Assembly: GCA_006384855.1 (NCBI GenBank)
Contig: VCJN01003216.1
Span: 1 to 64,000 of the forward strand
DNA: 64,000 nt
Origin: Tetraselmis striata
Lineage: Eukaryota > Chlorophyta > Chlorodendrophyceae > Chlorodendrales > Chlorodendraceae
Direction of reading: 5' to 3'
Part shown: piece by piece, positions 21,575 to 32,440 of the stretch
Position numbering within the stretch: the stretch's first letter is position 1
Layout of the letters: the number at the start of each line of letters is the position of its first letter
The notes under the pieces: generated by a model
Seen by the model: the letters and a program-made list of their open reading frames with translations, nothing else
The model's database searches: none
Told to the model about the DNA's origin: nothing
Program-made: the position numbers and the translations under genes

Positions 21575-23500
21575 GTGCGCGACGGAGCTCGTGACATTCT
21601 CAAGCCCGACAGCGGAGACACACCCCTCACGCCGGACGCCATACTTACCGAGTGTCGCAAACGCACGAACCACGAGATAAAAATCGCCACAAGAAAGTAC
21701 GACGCGTACCGGAAAAATAACAACAACAAATCATACGACGCTAACCCCCGTATGTTCCACAGCCGCCTCAGTGCTCGAGCGCAAGGACAGAAGAGCACCA
21801 CCCCCCGAATGACGCATGTAAACACCGCAACAGCCAAAGGCCTCACAGGCGACCCGGCGAGGGCTGCCATAGAAAGCCATTACGCCGCACAACTCGCCAA
21901 AGCCACCCCTCACATCCTAGGGACACCCCCTTGGGAACTTCCGACCAACCCCGACCCATTCAAGATCGAACCAAAAGGGCGATCCCAACGTCCATCTCTC
22001 CTCCCAATACTCCCGCACCCTTCTACACGAGACCAAACGCTTCCTCAGTACCGGAAAATCACCAGGTCCAGACTCAATCCCGAACGAAATCCTGAAGTGG
22101 CTGCCGGAAAGCACCAATTCAGCCCTCCATGTCCTCGTCCAACACATGGCTAGCCACATGTACACCCCCTCAACATGGTGCACTAGCGTCACATGTCTGC
22201 TATACAAACGGGGCTCCCCGGCTGAATGCGGCAACTATCGACCCATTGCCCTCATGAACTACGTGCTGAAGCTGTGGACAGCCTGCCTACACAAGATTGT
22301 GGCTGCGTACGCCGGGGAAGCGCAGCATTCGATGCGGCACGAACTATGGCTTCGTCCCTGGCATGCAGCTGCACGATGGTCTCACCGCAATCATGACCGC
22401 ATATGCGGACGCAAAGGAACACCACAAAGACATATACACGGTATATGTTGACTTCAAAGGCGCCTTTGACTCCACCGACCACGAGATACTCTTCAAAACC
22501 ATGACGAACATGGGCATGCCCACGGAGTACATCGTTGTGTGTAGGGACTTATATTCCAAAACGACCACCTCGTATCACACCCCATGGGGGGAAACAGCAA
22601 AGGTCCAAGTGAATAGAGGCACCCTACAAGGAGACTCGCTATCCCCCTTCTTGTTCACCCTCTTCCTGAAACCCCTCATGCAATGGCTCCAGGTTGGTAG
22701 CCGGGGCTACCCTCTCCACTGCATGCGGGAGGACACCCACCCCAATCGACGAACATATGCCGGCCACGGCTTTGCGGACGACATAAGCATTACCACTTCC
22801 ACAATAGCGGACATGAAACTCCAACTCACTAAACTCTCCGAATTCAGCGAATACACAAAAATGTCGGTAGAAGCCTCCAGATGCAAGGCCACTGGCTGGA
22901 GCCCTATGGAGTAGACCAAAACCCCTCCTCCCCGCGAAGCGGGCGGCCCTCTCCCAACAACTTTCCCACCTGCGCCTCCTCGGAGTGTCGGGCCATCTCG
23001 AACCCATAGACCACCTCCCCCCGGGACCAACCGTATAAAATCCTTGGGGTCCCCACCACAATGACACTTAACTTTACGGCGCACGACTCCGATCTGCTCC
23101 GTGAACTCCGACCCATAGGCCGGGCTATCTCCGCACTGTGCCTCTCCTCCACCAGGAAGACTTGTATAGTCGAGTCCCTCATGAAGGGGAAGCTCTTCTC
23201 ACTACAACTAGGCCTCTTCTCCACGGAACAACTCCGCCAATTCGATGCCGCCCTCGGCACGGGTTACCGCAACGCTGTGTCCGCCACAAAGTCCCTTCCG
23301 CGACAAGCCTTGCAGCGCCCCCTAGACCAACTTCGCCTCGGCTTCCACTCCATCCGGGCCAAAGCAGCGTTAATGGCAGCGGGACACGTAAGGAACACAC
23401 TAACCGTACCCGGCCTAAGGGGGGACATGTACAGGGCCCACATCAAAGACACGGTCGCCAGGTACGCCAAGTGGCCGAAGGAATGCACAGCATCCTCCCA
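21575..23500 (+). pseudogene. LINE reverse transcriptase and thumb/connection region
   Basis: The N-terminal part (21575-22150) leads to the RT fingers at 22060-22260: PGPDSIPNEILKWLP and NYRPIALMNYVLKLW. A frame change follows. Then motif A is VYVDFKGAFDSTDHE, motif B is RGTLQGDSLSPFLF and motif C is HGFADDISITT, all within 22297-22914. After another shift YKILGVPTTMTLNF and KTCIVESLMKGKLFSLQLGL (23061-23500) form the connection region. The catalytic aspartates of motifs A and C are intact but the reading frame is broken in at least three places. This is the core of target-primed reverse transcription in the parent element. Confidence 0.85.
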
Positions 23501-24339
23501 CTCCTACCCGGCACTGCGAATGAAGCCTCACGCACATTCACCGCGACCTGCACCTCCACGTCACGGGGTACTCGTACGCCTTCGCCGACGACACACACCT
23601 CGCCACCTCCATCCGCGAGGCCTTCGACTACCGGCACGAGGCCACGAAAGCAGAAGCACGGACCAAACTCTCGGAACACCTACCCCCCGCTGATAGGACC
23701 GCCACGTACAAGCAATACAAAGCCAAACCTAAAACCGCGGCAATAATGCGCAGGATGGCCCCGCTCTGGGCGGTCGGCCTTGAGACCTGGGGGGACGCCC
23801 TGGCAACCCACCGACGAAACGACGCCCCCATACACCGCCTCAAAACGGTCGCAGAGATTACCAGAGCCGCCCCCACCCACACCCCAGCCGCCATCAGATC
23901 CGCCCTCCCGAAGGCATTACATACCCTATCGCAAATCCTCACCCTACCAAGAGGTACCGTACCCCCACCGCGCTACCACTCCCCCAACACGCGTCGGCTC
24001 CCCGTGCACAACACATGGTTATCTGTCCTTCCGCGCACCGCATGCCGCCCACAACTCGGCTCGCCGGTCCTACACCCCCAGCGCGCCCCAGCCCATGCCC
24101 GCACGGCCCAATTCCGCACGCAACCCCTCACAGTCCACGCAACCCCCCTGCCAGCCAGCGACGTGACCCGCATCACCTCCACAGCCCGAGGACCAGATGG
24201 CGTCAACCAATACCTCGTCCACTGGGCCCCGGAAATCCTCAACCTTGCGGAAATCAACGCCGAAAAGCACATGGGCTTCATCCCGGCCTCATGCACACCC
24301 ATCACACAAGACTGCCTTCCGCCACGAGAAGTAAAAAAC
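23501..24339 (+). other. LINE ORF2, RT to zinc-finger linker
   Basis: The plus-strand frame 23746-24540 runs through this region and gives MAPLWAVGLETWGDAL and EILNLAEINAEKHMGF. It is coding-like but without a recognised domain. A short duplicated match to RT sequence (HVTGYSYAFADDTHLAT in one frame near 23560) suggests a small rearranged or captured RT motif C. Confidence 0.4.
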
Positions 24340-24662
24340 GCCGGTCGGCGTCACTGTACCCACTGCCACCTCCAGCTGCACGCATTGTCTAGAACTGCCC
24401 AGTCACAGGGTGCCATAACGTGGTCCACCCCGCTTGCGTCCTCGCCACGGATGCCACGTGTGCCAAATGCGTCCTTAAAAACAACCACAACGACACCACC
24501 CACCTTTTCGAGGTCCAACGGGAACCAGCCTTGCAACTAGCCGAATCCATTATGGATACGAAATCCGGACCGCGCTTTCTCAATGCAAGCCATCGCATTC
24601 GAACCAGACTCGAAACCCCGGAATTCCCCCCCGCTCAACCGGCCGCGTGGCACCCCCCCTAA
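24340..24662 (+). pseudogene. PHD-type zinc finger between RT and RNase H
   Basis: Read across one frame change near 24390, the translation gives HCTHCHLQLH, then NCPVTGCHNVVHPAC, then TCAKCV. The spacing C-x2-C, C-x4-C, H-x2-C, C-x2-C is the C4-H-C3 pattern of a PHD finger. The frame continues to 24662 with NASHRIRTRLETPEF. PHD fingers usually read histone tails. In a LINE this could guide integration or assembly, but that is inference. The ligand-binding aromatic residues cannot be judged. Confidence 0.55.
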
Positions 24663-24668
24663 CACCAA

Positions 24669-25480
24669 GTGGAAATCAGACTCGCCACCATCAATCCGGA
24701 CCTGGACTCCCTACCTACGGGTGAATTCTACTTCAGCGTCCGGGACACACACCAACTAGTGCTCCACAAGCCGGACGGCACAGCCTCCCATACCCTCGAC
24801 CGCCGAAGGGTCGAACACCTCCACTTTCTCTTCAGACCGGACCGAACAAACAAGACGTTTGCAGAGGAGGTTTATGCGCTCCTGGGCAGAATGGGTACCC
24901 TTACGAGTGCCGACGACAATTCCAAACACCAAATCCGAAGAAACAGATGGGCCACGGATGACCGCTTTACACTGGCAATCATGACCGCCCTCCATGCCCG
25001 CACATAACTTTTCAGCGACCCCCTCAACAAGTCGATCTTCACCTCCCAATACCATAGTCTGTACCCCGAAGATGTAGTTTTTGGCGCTAGACCCCCCAAC
25101 GACATGTACTTGTGGGCTGAAACGTCCCTCGCCAACCCCGAATACGATGACAAATGTATGCTGCAAGATGTGCAACACGCTCTCCGTAGCGTGCACGCTC
25201 AAAGGCACGAGTCTACCGCCACGGTGCTCATCCTCCCCGAGTGGGTAGACGCATCCTACAAGAAAGCTCATCTCCTCAACCACCCCTACATGCAAAAATT
25301 ATGCGAGCTCCCCGCGGACCTCACCAAATTCCGGTCCCCAGACCAACACACCGAGACAGCCCCGAACAAGGACCTCGGCACCAAATGGCCGGTGGAAGTG
25401 TACTTGGTGGCTTCCGCCCCCTACCTCGCAAAGTCAACGCAGCGGAAGCTTCGACCAAGATGTCGGCTGCCCTCTGGGTC
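24669..25480 (+). pseudogene. Methyltransferase-like (PCIF1/N6-adenine type) domain of LINE ORF2
   Basis: Two consecutive frames, 24669-25007 and 25104-25514, read as one domain after a small shift. The core is LWAETSLANPEYDDK, then TATVLILPEWVDASYKKA, then LCELPADLTKFRSPD. An NPx(Y/F) motif followed about 30 residues later by a hydrophobic strand ending PEW is the arrangement of the PCIF1 cap-adenosine methyltransferase and of other N6-adenine methyltransferases. NPEY instead of NPPF/NPPY makes activity uncertain. The SAM-binding N-terminal motif was not located. Homology is proposed from motif order, not from a search. Confidence 0.4.
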
Positions 25481-25629
25481 TTGTACCCCGGCCGCACGCC
25501 GCACTTCCTTCTAACACCACCCAACGACCAATAGGCTCGGACGCAGCAAGAGCAGCAACATCATGCCCCCGTCTTCCGAGACCGCCTCGCGACTGGCGGA
25601 TACCACCCGCCGCACAGGAACTCCGCCCA

Positions 25630-26793
25630 TTGACGTCACCAATCCCGTCCATACAACTCCTAGAACGACGGCACGACCCGAAACGCTTTACATACACCGA
25701 CGGCTCCCGCATCCACCGCGGCGGAGCGGTGGGAATCGGTGCCGGGGTCTACACGCTGGGCAATAAACCCATCGCAGTGGGAGTGGACGCGGACAATATT
25801 CGCCGCACCATCACCAGAGCTAAACTGGCCGCCATATCGGTGGCACTCGAGTCTGACCTACCGAAGCACATCCTCTCAGATAGCGCAGTCTCCCTTCACC
25901 TAATAGAGCGGATGATGTACCGGCCGGTCACCTTACGACGCCACGCTCACAAAATACAATTCGAACATATAGTACGCCAACTCCGACACCGAGCGGATTT
26001 GGGACTCCGAACCATTCTCCAAAAAGTCAAAGCCCATATTGGGGTCGAAGGCAACGAACAAGCCGACGCCACCGCCGGCGAAGTAGCCAACAGGACAATC
26101 CCACCTGACACTATCGTAACCGTAGGCGCGACTCCCGAACCAACCGATCACGTGTGGCTGAACCCATGCCAAGGCGCGCCGACCACCACTCACACCCCCC
26201 ACAACTTGAAAGCCGCCCTTCGAAAACACGCCAACGCTACAGTAGGCTGCGACGCCTCCGACGAAACCCTGCACCCCCACCTCATAGACCAGGCGTTGGC
26301 CACGGGTGTAATGCCGGACCTCGTCACCCCCTCGGACATCACCACCTCGGAAAGAATCCACATGCTGGAATTCATGTGGGGAACACACTCAAGCCGAATG
26401 AGACGCAAAGGCCAGCCGTCCTTCACATGCGGGAAATGCGGACGATACCTCAGCAATGGTCACATGGCAGGCAATTGCCCCTCCATGGCAGGCCTAAAGA
26501 CATACCGACACAATAGCACGCTTAAACTCCTCCTCAACGAGCTGGAAGTCCTAAACGGCGGTCGCTGGCACGTACTATCCACGGACGCGGGCAACAAACA
26601 TGTGGTTGACTTCTCCTCCCCCAACAGAGACTCCCCGATCTCCGACCTAACCGACCAAAGCACACAGAGTCCCGTGCATCAACATCCCCGACCGCCTAGC
26701 GGACGCCCAAGAAGGGGAAACCGAAGATCCCACTGCCGCCCAAGCACCCACCCTGCTCCCCACGACCATGCTACCCCCTCACCTCCGCCCTAA
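25630..26793 (+). pseudogene. RNase H domain and CCHC knuckle of LINE ORF2
   Basis: The frame shows the RNase H signature residues in order: YTDGS (first Asp, about 25691), RAKLAAISVALE (Glu), HILSDSAVSLH (second Asp) and KVKAHIGVEGNEQADA (His/Asp). The strand removes RNA from the hybrid after first-strand synthesis. Further on, TCGKCGRYLSNGHMAGNC at about 26427-26480 has C-x2-C-x8-H-x4-C spacing, the zinc knuckle found just before restriction-like endonucleases. Of the domains in this LINE it is the longest uninterrupted one. The C-terminus drifts into P/H-rich sequence, where the true frame changes before the RLE domain. Confidence 0.85.
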
Positions 26794-27286
26794 ACACTGC
26801 AAGCCGGACGCAGTACGCATCGTCGGATTCAACTGGGACCCGGCCACCGAAACCATATCTCCCAGCACCGATCCCAGAGCAGTCCAAAAAATACAGATAA
26901 TCGAATTCAAATACTGTACTGCTCTCAATCATGCCACCGTGCACGCTCTCATCCGCGAAAAATACTAACACATGGTGAGCGCCCTCCGTCAACAATGATG
27001 GCAATGTCCGATTGAAATCATTCCCGTCACCCTCAGCCGCAGCGGCACCATGCACAAACTCACACTAGAAGCCATCCATAGCCTCACGGTCCTCCGCCCC
27101 AAGAAGCAGCCCCCGGACAAACCCTCTTCCCCTCCCAGCGCCGCTGCAATCCGCCTCTGTAGGAAACTCCATCGACACTCAATCGGATGGCTACATACTC
27201 TCCTCCGCATATCCCAACAGTCCCTCAAACTTGCCATGTCCAACCTCAGTACCTCCCACACACCCCGCACGCACACCCACCGTTAA
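26768..27286 (+). pseudogene. C-terminal restriction-like endonuclease (PD-(D/E)XK) of the Dualen-like LINE
   Basis: The frame 26768-26968 contains KHCKPDAVRIVGF and, after about 26 residues, IQIIEFKYCTAL: the PD and ExK catalytic elements of a PD-(D/E)XK nuclease. It ends at a TAA, and coding then appears to continue in another frame with CPIEIIPVTLSRSGTMHKL, which fits the last strand and helix of R2-type RLE domains, to about 27286. Together with the upstream CCHC knuckle this is the R2/RLE module. Its presence with an APE domain in one element places the LINE near Dualen/RandI. Confidence 0.7.
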
Positions 27287-27339
27287 CATACACGCTTTCC
27301 GCAGACCACCGTACACGACACCCCCGCCACGGCAGGGGG

Positions 27340-27527
27340 GGACAATACCAAGCGGCATGGAAGGAGGAGGGGCGCGGGCGATATGGAGGAAGGCCGGAGG
27401 CTGCATCCGTAATCCCTAGGGTTCCCACAGCGGTTGGATAAAGCAGGTCCTAAAAGCAACTCGGCTTGGGCTGTGGAGAGCAGCAAGTCAGCACGTTGTA
27501 AATCAATTTCAATTTCAATTTCAATTT
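27340..27527 (+). promoter_or_regulatory. 3' UTR of the Dualen-like LINE with conserved hairpin and (CAATTT)n tail
   Basis: GGAAGGAGGAGGGG is followed by GATATGGAGGAAGGCCGG, a 13-nt hairpin AATCCCTAGGGTT at 27411-27423, GCAGGTCCTAAAAGCAACTC, and a tail of CAATTT repeats. The same order is found in the family-B elements with changed sequence. It is probably the template signal read by the LINE reverse transcriptase. Confidence 0.6.
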
Positions 27528-27538
27528 CGCCCAGCAGG

Positions 27539-28970
27539 GAGTGCTCAAACCGATCAACAGCCGTGGCCCAGGGCACTGCAATGTACTTGAACCATTACCG
27601 CATAGTCTTTAACTCCAGCAACGTGGACTTCAAGCTCCGGGGATCATAGCTCCCGGTCAAGACGGTGAACGCCGGGAGGGAGAGGTCTGCGTCCGGCACC
27701 AGGTCCTTGAGTTCATCTATGGGTACGGTGTTGCAGAGGCATTGCATGCTGGAACAAGTATCAACCACCTCCTGGCATGCAGCGACACCCGTGTCTTGAA
27801 CACAAGGATCGCGGAAGGTTTCTGCGATAGCGTCGTGATGTACACGCCAGTAAGCGTCTCCATGTGCGGGGAGGCTTATGACCGCGTCGCCATAGAGGTC
27901 GACAGTGACGGAATTGTGCTCTGTCGAGGGCAGAATGATCTGGCTCCCATCCGCCACCGGGGTAGTTAGGCATGGGCTAGGCAGAAAGAAGTACCCGTCA
28001 GCGACCTCCCGCAGCTCATTCGGAGTCATGACCGTCCGCGCTGTGGGGATGGCCACCGTCCACATGCCCAACGCCGCATCGAGCTGGTTGAAAAAGATCC
28101 GTTCCCTATTTGTGCCAGGGAGAGCGCACACCTCATTATGAAGCCGAGACATGTTGACCTAGTCTAGAAATGCCGTCAGCTCCTTTTGCGAGCCCGACGC
28201 AGCCTTCGCTTCCCGCTCCATCACGCGGGCATCTGCGTCGCTGAGGTGGGCAGCATCAGCCGCATTGAGGCGGCCCTAGGCCTCGCGCGTAGCTTGCCGA
28301 CCCACGAGCATCGTTGAGGAAGTGGTCATACCGACGGGCGGAAGAAATTGCGTCGGAGCTGCCTCGGCCAAGTGCTGACCCAAGCTGTGGGTCAAAGAAA
28401 CTAGGGGTGGGCGTGTTGGTGCCGGAGTTCCCAGTGAGGAACCTCGGGAGGATGTAATTCATGCAGCGGATGAAGGTGGCATCACGAACGGTAGCCATGC
28501 GGCGGATGCCAGCGCCCTTCAACCGAGTGGGGAGGTGAAGCATATGCTGCGCGCCCTGGCCTCTGCATCCTCGCTAAAAGTAGCCGCCTCTGCTGCCATG
28601 GGGTCAAGGTCGTGCAAAAGCTCCGCCGGTGACCACCGGATTGGTGTCGGTGCCGTACGTGGAGGGATCAAAAGACCCCCCGCTCGACCGCCGTGAGGAC
28701 GGTGGCATCCATCGCCTCCGCGATGGCCTCCACCTCGGACGGGAGACAATTGCGGAGCCAATACCCCGCCATGTGTTGCATGCATTGCTGAAGCATAGCC
28801 CATGCGTGGTGATGCATGGCGTGGGTGTACCGACGACTGGGCTTGGCTGATAGGAGTTTGCTCAGGCTGGCGTCCACTCCTCTCGCAGCGCCTCCGCCTT
28901 GCCGCGCATGTAGGCATGCACATACCCGGGCGATCCGAGCGGCACGTTGAGGACCGGGATGCCGTGCAGC
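27539..28970 (-). pseudogene. RT-X copy 2, middle part (C-terminal half of the RT protein)
   Basis: Frames at 27595-28152, 28256-28543 and 28668-28877 successively match copy 1: SLKSTLLELKTMR, LPTRLKGAGIRRMATVRDAT and LSAKPSRRYTHAMHHHAW. Frameshifts and small deletions separate them. Homology stops near 28970 at VLNVPLGSPGYVHAYM, where a family-B-like element begins, and resumes at 29880. The sequence between these points in copy 1 (about 70 bp) is missing, so that insertion seems to have removed a little target sequence. Confidence 0.8.
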
Positions 28971-29879
28971 AGCCCCTCAAGACACGGAGATGGACGACGA
29001 CGACCCGCCACCGGAAGTTGACCAGCCGGCGACAAGTGTCGATCAAGCCCCGCACCCCGAGCCGGCTCCACCAGCCATAGCCCACGCCCCCACCGCGACA
29101 GGAGAGGCCTCGGAAGCTCCCGTCCCCCTCGAGCATACCTCCACGACAAGCTCACCAGCGTCCCGCCTGGCCTAGCTCGCGGGCGAGGTCCAACGCCTTT
29201 GTCGCCCCCGCGCCGGACGATCCCCTTGCATCCGCCGGTGGGCCATCTGCTGAGATTCTCCGCCGGCAAGGCGGCCAACCCCAAGCCGGACGAACACCCG
29301 CGACTATCAGCCCCCCAACCCACGAACTAAGGACGTTTTAAGCCGATACGCCCGGAATAGCATATTTTCGAAATACCCGCACTTTTCCCCCGCAAGGAAT
29401 AGACAACGTATCGCCCGACCCGCGGGCTTGGTACATGCACCAGACGAAGGCATTATCCCATTAAAAGCAATATACTGTGGCAAAAAATATTAGTGATGGA
29501 GAGCATTGTAGCCCCCACCCCAGCAAGTTAGCCGGCTCAGCGGTATATATATATACTGAGCACCATGCAGCTATTCCGGTAAGCTCTCCTCCCCCATCAC
29601 ACCTACCAAGCGGGACGCCTCTAGCTGCGTTAGCGTGCCTGCTAAACTCTGGATGGGATGGGCCTGACTTTGGTAGGTACATCAAAGGCGCACTGTTGTC
29701 TCTGCTATAGACCGTTGGACGGAGGAGGGGCTAGGGAACATAGGAGGATGGCCGATAGCTTGAGCTGTAATAACACTTCGTGTTCCCCACTGTGGTCAGA
29801 GATAGCAAGTCCTCAGAACAATTCAGTCTGAGCGAGTTGATGCATCATACTAGCAGCAGTGGTAATCAATTTCAATTTT
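28971..29879 (+). mobile_element. 5'-truncated non-autonomous LINE (family B or close relative) inside RT-X copy 2
   Basis: The 3' 400 bp follow the family-B 3' UTR closely: CAGCTATTCCGGTAAGC, the hairpin AACACTTCGTGTT at 29772-29784, TAGCAAGTCCTCAGAACAA, and a CAATTTCAATTTT end. The 5' part (28990-29175) encodes an acidic, P-rich C-terminal ORF piece beginning DDDDPPPEVDQP. No exact target duplication is seen. The junction shows a ~70-bp deletion of RT-X. Confidence 0.7.
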
Positions 29880-32440
29880 AATGTGTACGCGTTGTACGCT
29901 TGCAACTTGTCGAAGCGCACCTCAAGCCCCACGGACGCCTTAATGGACGTGCGGAAGGCGTGAAGGGCCGGCCAAACGTGCTCCGTGAGGCCCACCAAAT
30001 ATCCATCGCCGGCGTTGAAGCGCGCCGCCCCGTGGTCTGTGACCTCCAAAGTCTTGTGTCGCGAGGCAGAAGTAAGTCGTGCCCAACGGCGCGCCATGTT
30101 GCACGCCGTCCTCCGACCGTAGAGGGGCGGACCGATCGTCCACGAGCAAAAACGAATCCGTGGAGAGTAGCTAGGGAAGCCAGGACCGCGAGGATAACAT
30201 GGTGTAGAAGAGAGCAATCGATGTGGCGTTGGATGATGGTGCGGCGCCTCGCCTCATTGTAAGCGTTGCAAAGGTCGGTGTGGACGATGACGGCACGTGG
30301 GGCAAGCTTCTCGGCGATGAGGCGGATGCCGTGGATGAGCATAGAGTTGCCGGCGGAAATGCCCACGCCGAGCTGAGATGGCGCAAGCACCGCCGACACA
30401 TACGTCTCCTTCATGTTGTCCCCCACTACCCGCTCCACTGCGCGCCGCTCCGCCTTCCCGACTGCCACACGCCGCACGTCTGGGGCCCCGCCTTCGCCTA
30501 CCTTCTTGACAAGGGCCACAAAGCCTAGCAAGGCGAAGAGCCGGTTGAACCACCCGGGCAGGCGACCTTGGAGGTACATTGAGGCGACCTCCGATATGGC
30601 GCTGACCGCCGCCGGCCCCGACGCCGGGGCGTATTCGTCCACCAAGTAGCGGAGATACTCGTTGCGCAATCCTACCGAGGGCCCTGCCGCCACGTGATGC
30701 TTGAGTTGTTGGTAAGGCGCACGCATGTCCACCGTCAAGACGGCCTCGTCGACCGGAATATCATGCGCGGCGTCGGGGATCGGGTGGCCCCGGGACGGGT
30801 GCTTGTCGCGCGATATGGCGAGGATAGCAATATCGGATAGGTCGCCCATACCCTTAGAAGACAGTCGGCCCGCCGCTCGGGAGAGCTCTTCGTCTCCACC
30901 AACGCCACGACTGTGTCCGCGGTGCCCAGCCACGAGCGGCGCCGCAGAGGCCATCGTCGTTTGACGCTAGCTGGCGGGCATATCCGGCATAGAGCGCCTC
31001 TGTGCGGGCATCGTCCCATGAGCGCACGAGTTCGGTCATGCGCCGCTCTGCGAATGCGCGGAAGCGCCACGCCGAGGCTTGTTGCCGCCGCCATCCGCCT
31101 CGGCCCGGGGCCCTGAGCAACAATTGCGGCAATAGGTACTTCCGTTTTAACGGCCTATCGGACACCACGGGGTCATCGGCCTCCACCGCCGCTTCCCCCC
31201 GCTTATTCACGTTGTGCCTCCGCCCACCTTCGAAGTCGATAGGGACCGCCGTCTCTATCCATGGACATCTCCGCCAGCCATGACACCATGTCCACGCGTC
31301 GGAGAGATGGTCCACCGCACCTCACCCCACCGCCCCGTCGCCGCTCGGAGATATGGGCGAGTAGGGGGAGGCGGATACCGAGCCCGTGAGGCCTGGCTAC
31401 CGGAGCGGCCGACCGGTGCACTCACCTCTTGCGGCGCGGGAGCAACAACCTCGGGCGCTACGACGCCCCGGAACGTAGCGACGGACGGCCATGCGGGCTA
31501 TGACAACACCGACGATTATCCTGCTCCACCGGCACGGCGCCCCCCCCGACGGCGGTCGATGCGCTCGGCCAGCACGGCGCGCGCCTCCACGGCTTTCCAC
31601 GCGGCGGCGACTTCAACGAAGGCCACCACATCGGCCGGATGGTGCCTGACGCGAGCGGGTTGGAGCAACTGGACTGCGGCGTCGATCCGCGGCGCCCATG
31701 CGGCGCCCGCGGCGACGCTTGCGATTTAAAGCCCGTTTGCGACTGTCCAAGCCGCCGCCGGCGCTTTGCCCCGCGGCGCCAGCCCGCTGCCGTGTAGCAT
31801 GGAGTGCTGGCGGGCGAGAGCATATCGAGGCCGCTGAGCGCCACACCGCGGTTGCCACCGCGCTGCCGCGGTTGGGGCCGGTCGGAGACCTCCTGGACGG
31901 TCGGAACGCCGTCGTCATCGCGTTGCGACGCGCCGAGCCCCGAAATAATGCTGAAAGTACTGCGGCGAGGCGACGACGCAAGCGAGGCAGCGCGCGCGCC
32001 GGTCGTACCTGCCACGCCCGTCGCGTTCTCGGGACTCGACGAACGGCTCGCCGCCTGGGTGTACGTGGGTGCCGGCGTGGCAGCATGTCGTGAGGGCGGC
32101 GCAGGCGGGCTCGGCCTGGGCGGGGCGGCGCTGGGTGCACTGCCGCTGGATGGCGATCCCGCGGGTGAGGCTCCCGCCGCCCGTGATGCGCCGGGGCTGC
32201 CTGATGTATTGGACGATGTACTGGGGGACGGCGGCGATCCGGGGTCAACAGCGCGCCCTGCCGCACCATCTGCGGAAGGTGTCCATCATCCGCCACAGCC
32301 CGGGCATCACGGTGCCGTCGCGTGGGAGGGGTGTGAGGGTAGCTACGCGGTCTCGGCGGCGAGTGAGGCATGGCGACGCACAAACGCTAGGCGCCTCCGG
32401 GGCCGCTAGTGCGGTGATAGTGGTGGCACCGGACAGTATT
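29880..32440 (-). pseudogene. RT-X copy 2, N-terminal half and upstream coding region
   Basis: The part 29880-31130 matches copy 1: KASVGLEVRFDKLQAYNA, then in other frames EDGVQHGAPLGTT (motif B; one Q changed to H) and TDLCNAYNEARRRTIIQ (motif A). The intact SFLLVDDRSAPLRSEDG order here proves where the solo LTR entered copy 1. Further upstream (31130-32440) a GC-rich region reads on the minus strand as a probable N-terminal extension including FVEVAAAWKAVEARAVLAE, broken by frameshifts. No domain is recognised there. Overall it is a decayed but longer copy than the first. Confidence 0.75.

Larger units (their letters stand above)
11981..27527 (+). mobile_element. Dualen/RandI-like LINE, decayed, with two nested insertions
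   Basis: The element is bounded by the direct repeat CGCCCAGCAGG (11970-11980 and 27528-27538) and ends in a (CAATTT)n tail. Its flanks join to give uninterrupted RT-X sequence. In order it holds ORF1-like coding (14036-16647), an APE endonuclease (18530-21120, split by a nested insertion), RT (22050-22912) with thumb/connection, a PHD-like zinc finger (24340-24475), a methyltransferase-like domain (24669-25450), RNase H (25655-26100), a CCHC knuckle and a C-terminal PD-(D/E)XK endonuclease (26430-27286). Possession of both APE and restriction-like endonucleases is the definition of Dualen/RandI elements, first described in Chlamydomonas. Several frameshifts and a nonsense codon mark it as inactive. 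Without the two nested inserts it would be about 12.3 kb. Confidence 0.85.
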
